NCBI GenBank assembly: GCA_002812745.2
Contig: NCSJ02000450.1
Location: 1 to 30,236, forward strand
DNA: 30,236 nt
Source of the DNA: Scytalidium lignicola
Taxonomy: Eukaryota > Ascomycota > Leotiomycetes
Direction of reading: 5' to 3'
How positions within the stretch are numbered: position 1 is the stretch's first letter; the number at the start of each line of letters is the position of its first letter. Of the stretch, positions 1 to 9,664 are shown piece by piece. The notes beneath the pieces were generated by a model. The model searched no databases, was not told the origin of the DNA, and worked only from the letters and a program-made list of their open reading frames with translations. The translations under genes were made by a program, and so were the position numbers.

Positions 1-3
1 GTC

Positions 4-63
4 CCGATTAGGTAGTGGGAGCGAGCGAAGCTCCTACAGCTTCGCCCTCCCACCCCTATTCGT
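4..63. repeat. GC-rich imperfect hairpin at the window edge
   Basis: The best-matched arms are 15-32 and 38-53 (GTGGGAGCGAGCGAAGCT against a reverse complement of GTGGGAGGGCGAAGCT), with a 5-base loop. Weaker pairing continues outward to about positions 4 and 63. It is a GC-rich patch directly beside very AT-rich DNA. It could be the end of a repeat or a short palindromic element. No function is recognised. Confidence 0.55.
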
Positions 64-99
64 ACAACAACCGTGGAATAGCACAACGAGTATATTACG

Positions 100-1149
100 T
101 ATAATTGCGTACCGTACTTCGTGCTACAGGTGAACCGACAACTATATTTCCATTTTTTAATACAACTTTACTAATAAGAAGATTATACTTATATACCTTG
201 TCTTGTATAAATAATAATATATTTATATATTTATAAAAAAACATTAATATCTTTTAAGATTTGTACTATTATTCTTTTGAANTTTTTAAAACTATATAAA
301 ATTATTTATCAACAATTATTATAAAGTAATATTATACATATTTAAGTATAACTACTTATAATAAAAAAAAAGTTAAATAAGTATATTAACAAATTAACAT
401 AATAAGTTTGTATATAATAAAGTTGAATTTGTAAAGTTCAGTAAAGTTAGAAGATATAGCTTTAGCTAACAAGGATCTAGAATTAGCTTTAAAAGAATCC
501 TTGACTAGCTTTTTCCAATTTTAACTAACAACAGTTGTAGTCGAGAAGCTAAAACAGGTTGCCTTCGACGTTAGTCTATCTACTATCACTTACCTTCGCC
601 TTACCCTTGCTCACCTTAACTTACCCAAACTCGCCAATAAAGCAGTTCTGCTCACCTTTCCGAACAGAAACAGATTTTCTTCATGTTAGGATTAGCATAT
701 GATAATGGCCTGTTATTTTCCTTCCCATTTCCCCCCATTTCCCCCAACTCCCCCATTTCCCTCTCACAACTAAGAGAGACCTTAGCATTAGTTATGGAGA
801 GTGGAGGAATATCCCTATACTCCAAGATATCCTTGAGCGTAATTAATTTTCATCCTTGCCTTTGACAAAACTTTGAATTTAGCGATAAGGCTGTGATTTA
901 TTTTCTTTCTATCTTCCTTACAGATTTTCATTAGTCTTTGGCCATTTTAGTAATAATAGTATAAGTATTATTAGTTCTTTTTTGAGTCAATATCCAAATC
1001 TATTGAGACTCATGAGAATCGCAGCGAATAATGTGTAAGGAAGGATGAATTGATTAATTTTTAATTGTTTCCTAATTTAGGGACTGCAGAGTAGCAAAAT
1101 ATATACAGCAGGGCGAGGATATTTCAGGATTATACCATTTTACTAAATA
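100..1149. other. Gene-free AT-rich margin, probable repeat relic
   Basis: Positions 160-430 are almost entirely A and T with many TA steps. Positions 430-700 contain short pieces that look like decayed coding sequence but hold stops in every frame. The stretch 860-1149 is the 3' flank of the hydrolase gene on the minus strand. No gene is supported. The composition is what RIP leaves in old transposons, but no element family could be named. One N lies at 282 before a T run. Confidence 0.5.
724..761 (-). other. Candidate G-quadruplex / i-motif tract
   Basis: On the plus strand five C tracts of 3, 6, 5, 5 and 3 bases are separated by four loops of exactly 4 bases (ATTT, ATTT, AACT, ATTT). The minus strand therefore carries five G tracts with short uniform loops, which satisfies the usual four-tract quadruplex pattern with one tract to spare. 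The surroundings are otherwise AT-rich and without a gene. Confidence 0.6.
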
Positions 1150-2603
1150 TTAAGCTACTTTTGCCTTAAGCACCTCATCATAATTCAGCACGGCCTTGCC
1201 CAACACAAGTGCACCCTCGGCACAATCTTCTTTATCACTCCACTCCTTTGGGCTATGACTGATGCCGTCCTTTGCTCGCACAAACACCATTGCGGTTGGA
1301 ACAATCCTGGTAGTCATTGTACTATCATGTCCGGTGCCGGTAATCGACGCAATTCCCTTATCGCCACAAGCCCGCTTCACACAGTCTATAGCCTCGGGCC
1401 AAAAGTTCCCTGGAGGGAGATGGATATCTCTCTGGATCGTGTACTCCAATCCACGTTGGCCAACGATTGCTGCAATCCGCCTCTCGATCTCAGCGCCCAT
1501 TTGCTCTAATCCAGCAGCTTCCTTGTGCATCAAACAGAATACCACTTTCGTTTTGGACTGGATGTTGCAGCTTCCGAAGGGGTGACTGTGAATACCTGTG
1601 GTTGTGGTATATCCGTTCATTTCATACGCAAGCTTCTCAAGCTCACTGATCAATTGTGCTGAGGCAGTAAGTGTGTCTCGTCTTCCCCACATTGGTTTTG
1701 TGTTTGCGTGACCATCGTCGCCATGGAAGACAACATTGTACCATGTCATACCTTGCCAGCCAGTAACCCATCCTACAGGCTTCCCGGCTTTCTCTAGATC
1801 TGTGTGCTGCTCGACGTGGATCTCAAAATGTGCAGAAATGGGAAATTCCTCGAAAGTGTTAGGTCCATCACCGACATAGCCAATACGTTGCAGCGCAGCA
1901 CCCATGGTCATGGCAGAGTTGTCCGTGGAGATCGAGGCATGTGCTTGCTCAACAGTGGACTGGCCGGCATAGACAACAGAAGAGCCCAGCAAGGGAAAAA
2001 AGCGCGCGCCCTCTTCGTTAGTCCAGTTAAACAGAACGAGAGGAGCGTTCGTCTTAACACCTTGCTCTTTCATGCTGCGGAGAACTTCGAGACCGCCAAG
2101 AACCTTTAAGCACAAGTTAGCGTTGCTATTCATTGTGTTGTAAGAATTGAATCCTTACACCAAGGGGGCCATCGAACTTGCCACCTGTGGCTACTGTATC
2201 CAAGTGGCTTCCCATAGCAATGGGTGGGATGCTGTTGTCCTCTCCAGGAAATCTAGCAATTTGAGTTCCGGTTGCGTTGACTTGGTATTCGGCACCTAAG
2301 GCAAGGACTTGTTCCTTAAACCAGTCTCGGACCAGCTTGTCATTGTCATCTGCACAGAGACGAGTGACTCCACCTGGAGATGGAGCACTCCATTTTGCCG
2401 TCTCCATCAAGTCTTTCCTGTCATTTTTCTAAATTAGGTATGATACACAAGACCAACAGCACCAATGGTGAGGGATAAATGAAATCTTACCATAATCTAT
2501 CCCCATTGATGGCAAACTTAGCAGCTTTGGGAGAATTCGCAGCTGTCGCATAGCAACGACGCGCAAATACTCCCTGGGTGACTGTGCGTCGTATGGCAAA
2601 CAT
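1150..2603 (-). CDS. M20-family carbamoyl-amide hydrolase (beta-ureidopropionase / N-carbamoyl-L-amino-acid hydrolase type)
   Basis: Three exons, 2603-2491, 2417-2159 and 2103-1150, give 441 residues. The introns (73 and 55 bp) were placed by GT-AG ends and by restoring the conserved runs GDRLWKDLMETAKWSAP and KFDGPLGVLGGLEVL. The first ~22 residues are Arg-rich without acidic residues (MFAIRRTV...FARRCYA), as in a mitochondrial presequence. M20 metal and catalytic positions are present: His109 and Asp111 (GSHLD), Asp120, Glu154/Glu155 (NEEGARF), His220 (FEIHVEQ), His383 (GTGHD) and His407 (DGISH). The family opens N-carbamoyl or ureido amides, releasing CO2 and ammonia; Lachancea PYD3 beta-alanine synthase belongs here. 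The usual Asp-x-Arg strand reads Met316-His317-Lys318 instead, so the substrate is uncertain. It is divergent from a Dur3-type transporter. Allantoate amidohydrolase is an alternative. Confidence 0.88.
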
Positions 2604-3068
2604 ATTGGAAGAATACCGCAAAGCAATTGATGTCTCCCGGTAATGAAATCTGGAGGCAGATTAGAGCTATCCACTCAGCGGCACCACAACATAAATAGCT
2701 CTCTACATTGAGATTCAAATCAAAAGCTCTCTAGCTATGATAAGCACAGGACGTCGCTACGCTACGAAGCTTGCTGAACAGATACACTAATAGCTAGCTA
2801 TGAGATTCATAGTCAATCCATCTCCCTATTCTACCTTATCTTTGCGATGTATCTATTTTCTATAACTGACATCATATAGATGCAATTGGCCAATGCGACT
2901 GAAACATAGATAGAAAGCGCATGAGATCGGCACTCAACACGATCCTTTTAGCTTATCTTAACGACGGCCAAAAGTGGATGCGGAAATAACCACAGACTGT
3001 CTGTCTGTGCGTAACATAATTCCCGGTCTGATCAGAAATGACGGTACGCCTAGAAGGTCTTACGCAAT

Positions 3069-3094
3069 CCTCCTTTGTTACTAATAAAAGGAGG
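3069..3094. repeat. Short hairpin, 8-bp arms
   Basis: CCTCCTTT at 3069-3076 is the exact reverse complement of AAAGGAGG at 3087-3094, with a 10-base loop. It lies in the divergent intergenic region and has no assigned function. Confidence 0.45.
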
Positions 3095-3240
3095 CAAATC
3101 CAACGCTGTTTTATTACTACTGTGCTCATTTCTGAGCAATATGAAGCTTTTACTCAGTCTGCCAGTACGCGAAGTACAACGACCCGAGCTCTTATATAAA
3201 ACCAACTAACTACTTATATAAATAATGAAAACCTCCGAAC

Positions 3241-3303
3241 CTTGTGGATCATGACCGAGGTCTCGAGGCCTAGACTTGGCAGATCCTAGTCATGATCCCC
3301 AAG
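3241..3303. repeat. Inverted repeat, 15-bp arms with one mismatch
   Basis: Positions 3241-3255 (CTTGTGGATCATGAC) and 3289-3303 are reverse complements at 14 of 15 bases, around a 33-base centre that holds a further small palindrome near GGTCTCGAGGCC. It could be a small palindromic element or an operator-like site in the shared promoter. No target-site duplication was seen. Confidence 0.5.
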
Positions 3304-4235
3304 GTCTATCAGATATCTACGACTTCTTATAAACTCCCTGATTCTAGGCCACCTCTTATCCTAGGACCTAGCTGGTCCTGGTCCTTGAATTCCTGATTTA
3401 GTCTCCCTAGCTGTTATGAATATCGTGACCTGTAAAATGATATCCAAAAGAAATATTTCAAAAGTTCACATGCCATATAAGGCTCCGGGGTGCAGATAAA
3501 GAAGCTTAAGAATCATTAATTTGAGTAAGGTTATCACGCAAAATATTAAAGATGATCAAAAAAGCAGCATTCGATTACAATCAGTACAGTAAGCACAGGC
3601 CAACCTATGTAGAGAGGCACGGATCTCGCGTATTTATTGCTCTTAAATTGACCATTCATGAAATCCGCTTTTAGGAAACGCCCTATTGTAAACAAATCAT
3701 TTCAACCCTGTCTATCCTGACATTACCAATCTGGTGCTGGGGCTTTATCACGGGGAACCAGATTTAGTGCCGACGGCGTTCTCATACATATCAGCCAGCT
3801 ATCTGTCCCACCCTTCATGCGTATATTGTGGGTCTGAAATCATCTTGACAAAGCGATAGTATACCGATAGTTATGTATCGTCATCATGATAGGGTGCTTT
3901 TGAATAGCTAGAGATTTAGATGCTCGATACTGATAATAGAGTCGGATTGATAGTCCTAATTCGTGTTGCGTTACCAAAGTTCCTAGGTACTTGTGTTCTT
4001 TACCTGTATCCACCTGGGTGCTGATCCTACTGTCACCATGGCACACATTGGGGACTTGGGTTATCACCCTGCTTGTTGGGGGGTGTCTGATCTTGTGCCT
4101 GAATTTAGAGATATATAATTGACTGAGTGTAACACTGTAAACTTCTTAATCGATTTGCGAGTAGCAGTGCAACGAACGTACGGAATATTGACATCATTCC
4201 AAGGTTCGAAGTTACGGTATTGGTCAAAAGCCAGT

Positions 4236-6462
4236 ATGTCACAATCCAGGGTAGTCTCTCCTGTGCTCCCAGAAGGGGCAGGTTACGGTGTTGTTGTGGG
4301 AATTGGATTTTTTTTCGCGATTCTGATGTCTGGCATCTCCTACCTTCAGGTAAGATAGGTGATCTAACTCATAGCTAATCACTAACCGTGGATGCAGAAT
4401 CGATACACTAGTTACAATACTAAAAAGAGTGAAGAATTCAATACTGCTAGTAGAAATGTGAAGACTGGTTTAATTGCGAGTGGGATTGTGTCAGCGTGGA
4501 CTTGGGCTGCTACCCTCTTGCAGAGCAGCACTGTCGCGTACGAATATGGAATATCTGGACCATTCTGGGTGAGCTCCAGTTATTTCTCATAATGAGGTCT
4601 TGAGGACTAACAAAAATGGCAGTGTTAGTATAGAACTCCATTAGCCTGAAGACTCTTAAGCTAATATCAAGCTCTAGATGCTGCTGGGGCAACTGTTCAG
4701 ATTTTCATGTTTGCAATCTTGGCTTGCAAAGTGAAACAAAACGCCCCTCGGTGCCATACATTCTTGGAAATAATCAACTACCGCTACGGAAGGACAACGC
4801 ATCTTGTCTTCATTTTCTTTGCCCTGCTCACGAATATTCTTGTGGCTAGTCAATTGCTTCTCGGTGGGAGTGCGGTAGTGACGGCTCTTACGGGCATGAA
4901 TGTCTACGCGGCTGTTTTTCTAATACCTTTGGGAGTATGCGTCTACGTCGTTCTTGGTGGGCTGAGGGCTACATTCTTGTGTAAGTATTTCTGCTTTTAA
5001 TAGTGGTTAGGTATATTAACGTTTGGTAGGCGATTATACTCACACCTTCATCGTGATGATAATCATCTTATACTTCATGTTCAATGTATATACCACAAAC
5101 CCATTGATCGGCTCCCCAGGAGCTATGTACGATCTACTCAAATTAGCAGCCACGAAGCGTCCCGTTGCTGGTAACCAGGATGGATCATACCTGACTCAAA
5201 AGTCGAACTTTGGGCTCATATTTGGAGTAATCCAGCTTTGCTCTGGGATGGGCACTGTCTTCTTAGACCAAGGTTATTGGCAGAGAGCCATTGCCAGTCG
5301 TCCTACAACGGCAGTCAAAGCATACATTTTAGGAGGCATGGCATGGTTTGCGATACCCTTTGGATTTGCGACTACGCTTGGCCTTGCTGCCGTTGCTTTA
5401 ACGGACAATCCTGCATATCCCACGTATCCATACAACATGACCGCATCCCAGGTTTCATCAGGGTTGTCAGCACCATTTGGAGCAGTTGCTTTGCTCGGAA
5501 AACCAGGCGCAATTGCCCTCTTAATCACCTTGTTTATGGCAGTAACATCATCATCTTCTTCGGAGCTGATTGCAGTCTCATCAATTCTCACTTTCGATGT
5601 ATACAAGGTGTACGTCAGGCCACATGCTACACCTGAGCAGCTGATAAAAATCTCTCACATAATGATCTGTGTTTTTGGCTTTATTATGGCTTGCTTCGCT
5701 TGTATCTGGAATGCTATAGGAATCGATCTTGGCTGGCTTTTTCTGGTCATGGGTCTTCTCATTGGTGGAGCTGTCTTCCCTGCCGCCTTCGCGGTTACTT
5801 GGAAAAAGCAATCCAAAGCCGGTGCAATCGCTGGTGCTATTGGAGGTCTATGTTCGGGTCTAACAGCTTGGCTTGTCACAGCAAAAGTTTACTATGGGGA
5901 GATAAATGTTACAACAACTGGTGCTTCATATCCAACACTAGCTGGTAATATGGCTGGTGTATTGGTCGGTCTTTTCCTTACACTTGGTATTTCACTCATC
6001 AAGCCCGATAACTTTGATTGGGAAATTACTCGGGCCATTAACACTGCTACCAATTCCGAAAATGGAACTCTAAATGATCTCTCTGGCTCTCCTCCCCCAG
6101 AAGTTCAAGATAAAGGAAAACAGGAGAATAATCAAGCATCCGTGGTCGATAGTGAGGTTTCACAAATTATACTCGAAGACTCGGTCGCTCTTGAAGATCC
6201 CAAACGTCTTGCAAGAGCATTTAAAGTAGCATTGATCTCAGCTACTGTTTTGACCTTTATCATGGACTTCTTAATTCCGATACCGATGTTTTTATCTCAC
6301 TATATCTATTCCCCAGGATTCTTCTTGGGGTGGGTTATTATCTCTTTTATGTGGGTGTTTTTGGCTTTGGGAACTTGTGCTATATTACCTATATATGAGG
6401 CATCTGGGTTCTTCAAGGACTTCTTCCTAGCCGTCAGAAGTGAAACGAGAGCAAATAAATAG
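4236..6462 (+). CDS. Dur3-type urea/solute:cation symporter (SSS family)
   Basis: Exons 4236-4349, 4398-4568, 4623 (one base), 4678-4980 and 5030-6462 encode 673 residues, close to the usual Dur3 length. Dur3 proteins are plasma-membrane symporters for urea and, in fungi, polyamines. Family runs include [45 protein letters not shown] and [15 protein letters not shown], with many hydrophobic membrane segments and a polar loop near the C-terminus. Introns are 48, 54, 54 and 49 bp; the second and third are separated by a single T at 4623. Removing 4569-4677 as one intron shifts the frame to an early stop, whereas using both gives Trp95-Tyr96-Ala-Ala-Gly. The start is the ATG at 4236; the upstream frame to 4119 lacks a conserved start. 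It is divergent from the amide hydrolase, with a regulator gene downstream. Confidence 0.88.
4569..4677 (+). other. Tandem introns flanking a one-nucleotide exon
   Basis: Intron A is 4569-4622 (GTGAGC, branch ACTAAC, end GCAG). Intron B is 4624-4677 (GTTAGT, branch GCTAAT, end CTAG). Both are 54 bp. The T at 4623 between them supplies the first base of a Tyr codon completed by AT at 4678-4679. Whichever intron leaves first, the remaining one is flanked by normal-sized exons, so sequential splicing is plausible. Confidence 0.7.
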
Positions 6463-7155
6463 ATACGAAAATATATAAGGAAATGAGAGAGATGAGAAAA
6501 TCAACCACACTTGAGATTGAGGTATTTAGAGCTAGAGGAGGAAAGCAAGGGTTAGATTTTGGAGCTGAAAAGTAGATTAGCCTGTGATTTTTACATCCCT
6601 TAATCAGTCAACCCCTCAGACGCATGACATATCCTGTTATAACCCACTACTAATCTAGAGTTAATCCAATCAATTGATCAAAATATCCCGCTATCTCTCT
6701 CTTTAAATGCGCCTATCCCAAACAGTGCATAGAGTGCGATTCAAGGGTCCATCCCAGTGTAGCCCATCCTTATCAAGGCCTGAGCAGCCTGTAAATGGGT
6801 AAGTAGCTACTGTTATTGCACCAATAACCAACTTTTCGAACACTGATAACATTCTTGTCCATACCTATCAGAACCCAGACATATGACATGCTAGCAACCG
6901 ATAGGCAATGGCTATACACCACTATTGTGGATTGCATTCATGGCTTGAAACTCGCAGCTCTGAATCTTCTTTTCCTGAGTACTATTTAGACCTTTTTCTG
7001 CCAGCGTGTGCTTACTGGACAGTGCACTGTATGGAAACAACCACCCTAACCTTTTACCAGATAACCATTGATTCGTTTGGTACTTTGTTTGGATATCAAG
7101 ACGCTGATCCGTCTACTTTTATTTGGCCNAAATTGATTGGTTATATGTAAGAGCT
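6463..7155. other. Intergenic, no gene seen
   Basis: This contains the 3' flank of the transporter gene and the promoter and 5' leader of the next regulator. An 80-codon open frame at 6908-7150 has no recognisable features and contains an N at 7129; it ends six bases before the regulator ATG and is probably leader sequence. Confidence 0.5.
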
Positions 7156-9343
7156 ATGCGTCGGGTCACGAAATCTCGGAATGGATGCTCCACCTGCAAA
7201 AGACATAGGGTTAGTATAATTTGAGATGATAGTTGAGAAATGAGGCTGAAACTTTGGTATAGCTAAAATGTGACGAGGCTCGGCCATCTTGTGGTCGTTG
7301 TGTCCGGATTGGCGTCCAATGTTCTGGATATGCCAGACAGCCGCTCAGATGGTCGACAAAATATGAGATCTATCGAATGAAGACTGAGGTTGACACTCAG
7401 AAACATGACCCAGCTCCTAGTAAAAAGTCAAGACATTCTCCAGTGCCATCTTCTGTCCGCTCTCAAAGTGTAATTGATCTTACACTGGTACAGACAGAAG
7501 CTGAATTCCATAACGAATCGAAACTTAATCTCAGCGAAGATATGATTACCGAGTCTAGAAATGACCCTGTAAATTTTGACATCTGGACGTGGCCTGACCT
7601 GTATTCATTTTGTCAAGGAGATCAAAGTCCTTCAATTGACGAAACGAGCTTCATATACAATGATATGTCTACTAGCCCAAATCTATCCTCTCACCAGCGT
7701 GGAGTACCCGATGATACTTTGCTCTCCGGTTCCAAGAAGTTTTATGGGAGGTATAAGGCTACCAATACTTGCGAGTCGACCATTTCAGGTCTTTCCCAAA
7801 TACAACAAAGCCAATCAATCTTCTGCCGCAATGAGTCTACCTCCGATAACTCACATATCCAGCTATCGCTAGCACGACCCCTCAACGAAACATCCTCCGT
7901 ACTAGTAGAATACTACTTCAAAGAAGTAGCTAGTCTCTTCTCAAGCTACGATGGCCACATGAACCCCTTCCGTACCACCGTGGCTCGCCTTTGGCAGACC
8001 TGCCCTGTAATAAATTACACCCTTCAAAGCATGGCCGCGGCTTGCCTCTCCAGCACATTCCGGCATCTCAGCCGCGAAGGGCTTCGCCTACGTCGACAAG
8101 TAACCACTCTTCTGAAAAGCAGCAAAATTATCGACGACAAAAATCTCCTAGCACTAATCATGCTGGGTCAGACGACCTCCTGGCATAACCCCCATGATCT
8201 CGGAATTAGCTACTTCAACAGTGCACGCCAATGTCTGGATCGTTTACTCGCTGATCCAGAAAACCTTGCTTCGCGATGTGGGAATAATATTCAGTTCTTC
8301 CAAGAGGCCCTTCTTTACTGGGAAATGCTTCTCTCGTATGTGACTGAGGACTCGAAATTGGCTCCGTCTCGGACTAGAGAGCAGCTGCCTATAACCGTGC
8401 TTCCGAGGATAGTACCGCATCCTTGGACCGGATTTGCACGAGATGCACAAAAGATTGTGCAGAGAGTGGGAATTGTGGTTAGGAGAGAGCGGTGTCGATT
8501 AATAGGGAGGCGGAGTATGCCAACGGTAAATTGGCGTATAATGGAAGAGAGCAAAGCGGCTGAAAGAGAAGCAAGTGAGTTAGAAAAGAGGTTAAATGAT
8601 CTTATTATGGTAGGAGAACAAGGTGCTATAAGTCCAGATGATAGAGAGACTCCCGTCTGGTAAGTTTTTACAAGTCATCCCTTTCTCCGCACAATTATAA
8701 ACAAAGCACTTCAACATGCTCAAAGAACTAAATCTAACTTGAAATGGCTAGGCATCTGCTTGTAATCGCCGAAGTATACCGTCGCACCGGCCTTGTTCAA
8801 ATATATAATGCATTCCCCAGGCTTCTTAATCGGCAAGTGCGCAAATCTTGGAGATATTCTGAAGCCCACAATAGCAGTATCTTGGGTCAAGATATCTGCC
8901 AAGGCAGTACTGCCGAGTGGCAGAATTTTTCTTATCCATCTTCATCACCTGCACAACAATATCTCACATCCCTCGCACTCTCCACTATGCAACTTCTCCA
9001 ATCAATCCCTTTGGAATCACGCACCCGCTGCCTGCAACCTTTCCTACTAGTTGCATCATGCAGTCAACTTCACCTACCGACCCCAGGATTTGCTTCCGAT
9101 TCATCCACATATACACCAATATCCCAGTTATCCCAGCTATCTGCCCACACAATCGAGATATCCCGAGTGAGAAGCTTTATCCTGAGCAGATTGACATCCT
9201 TTCTATATATACTCCCACCGAAGCCGATCGAGGTTTGTATCCAAATTGTGAAAGAGACTTGGGTTCGAATGGATCAAGGGGAGGATGGCGTATTCTGGGT
9301 GGATATTATGATTCAGAATGGATGGGAGACAACAATGGGCTAA
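7156..9343 (+). CDS. Zn2Cys6 transcription factor with fungal-specific C-terminal domain (Fungal_trans_2 type)
   Basis: Exons 7156-7209, 7263-8659 and 8752-9343 give 680 residues; introns are 53 and 92 bp, the second with a CTAAC branch point. The zinc cluster is at the very N-terminus: Cys11, Cys14, Cys21, Cys28, Cys31 and Cys38 (C-x2-C-x6-C-x6-C-x2-C-x6-C), followed by basic residues. The first intron falls inside the cluster, after Arg18. A Ser/Thr-rich linker of about 100-200 residues follows, then a helical domain starting near SVLVEYYFKEVASLFSSY. The end, WVDIMIQNGWETTMG, fits the conserved tail of the PF11951 family. It is a nuclear DNA-binding regulator. Its position right after the transporter suggests it controls the hydrolase/transporter pair, which is inference. 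Confidence 0.87.
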
Positions 9344-9457
9344 GAAGCCTCGCTTTCAAAAAGATGCAAAAAGGATAGACCCCGCAGAACCTGATGGTAG
9401 ACTCTGTTTACATACAAGATTTGTCTGTATGCCTAACACTTAAGCTTATTAGTATCA

Positions 9458-9499
9458 GATTTAATTAATTTAATTGGTATTATATTAAATTAATTAATC
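9458..9499. repeat. AT-only hairpin
   Basis: Arms at 9458-9474 and 9484-9499 pair with one unpaired base around a 9-base loop, built from TTAATTAA-like sequence. It lies about 115 bases past the regulator stop codon and could mark its 3' end or be chance in AT-rich DNA. Confidence 0.45.
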
Positions 9500-9664
9500 A
9501 AATTCCGAGCCCTGCTACTAACTATATCACCATTAAATTTATTACGAACGATTGAGTGGTTTTATTACTAATGTTATTGGGGATCAAGATCGCGAAGGCG
9601 TGAGCTCCGTATCACAAGAGAAAAATCTATGCTTGACAACTAATTTTACTAACCTATACAGTAG

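Larger units (their letters stand above)
2604..4235. promoter_or_regulatory. Divergent intergenic region with many GATA sites
   Basis: This 1.6-kb region separates the divergent hydrolase and transporter starts. I count eight WGATAA sites on either strand: 2738-2743, 2836-2841, 2953-2958, 3494-3499, 3531-3536, 3745-3750, 3931-3936 and 4061-4066. About three would be expected by chance at 60% AT. Fungal GATA factors of the AreA/Nit2 type bind HGATAR and switch on nitrogen-scavenging genes. A role here is inferred. No gene is seen; ORFs at 2429-2718 and 3840-4067 look unconserved. Confidence 0.4.

Noticed and set aside
683..865. 60-codon plus-strand ORF
   Set aside because: Its middle is the low-complexity C-tract repeat and it lacks any recognisable feature.
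2429..2718. Two overlapping minus-strand ORFs of 81 and 66 codons
   Set aside because: They overlap the first exon and first intron of the hydrolase in the wrong frames.
3840..4067. 75-codon minus-strand ORF in the divergent intergenic region
   Set aside because: No conserved pattern or domain; it lies in the probable promoter.
4119..4235. Upstream extension of the transporter frame
   Set aside because: There is no in-frame ATG before 4236, and the residues do not resemble the family.
4569..4677. One single 109-bp intron in the transporter gene
   Set aside because: It leaves the frame shifted to an early stop and ignores complete internal splice and branch signals; two introns around one base fit better.
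6908..7150. 80-codon ORF before the first regulator
   Set aside because: It contains an N, has no domain and ends in a stop six bases before the regulator ATG; more likely leader sequence.
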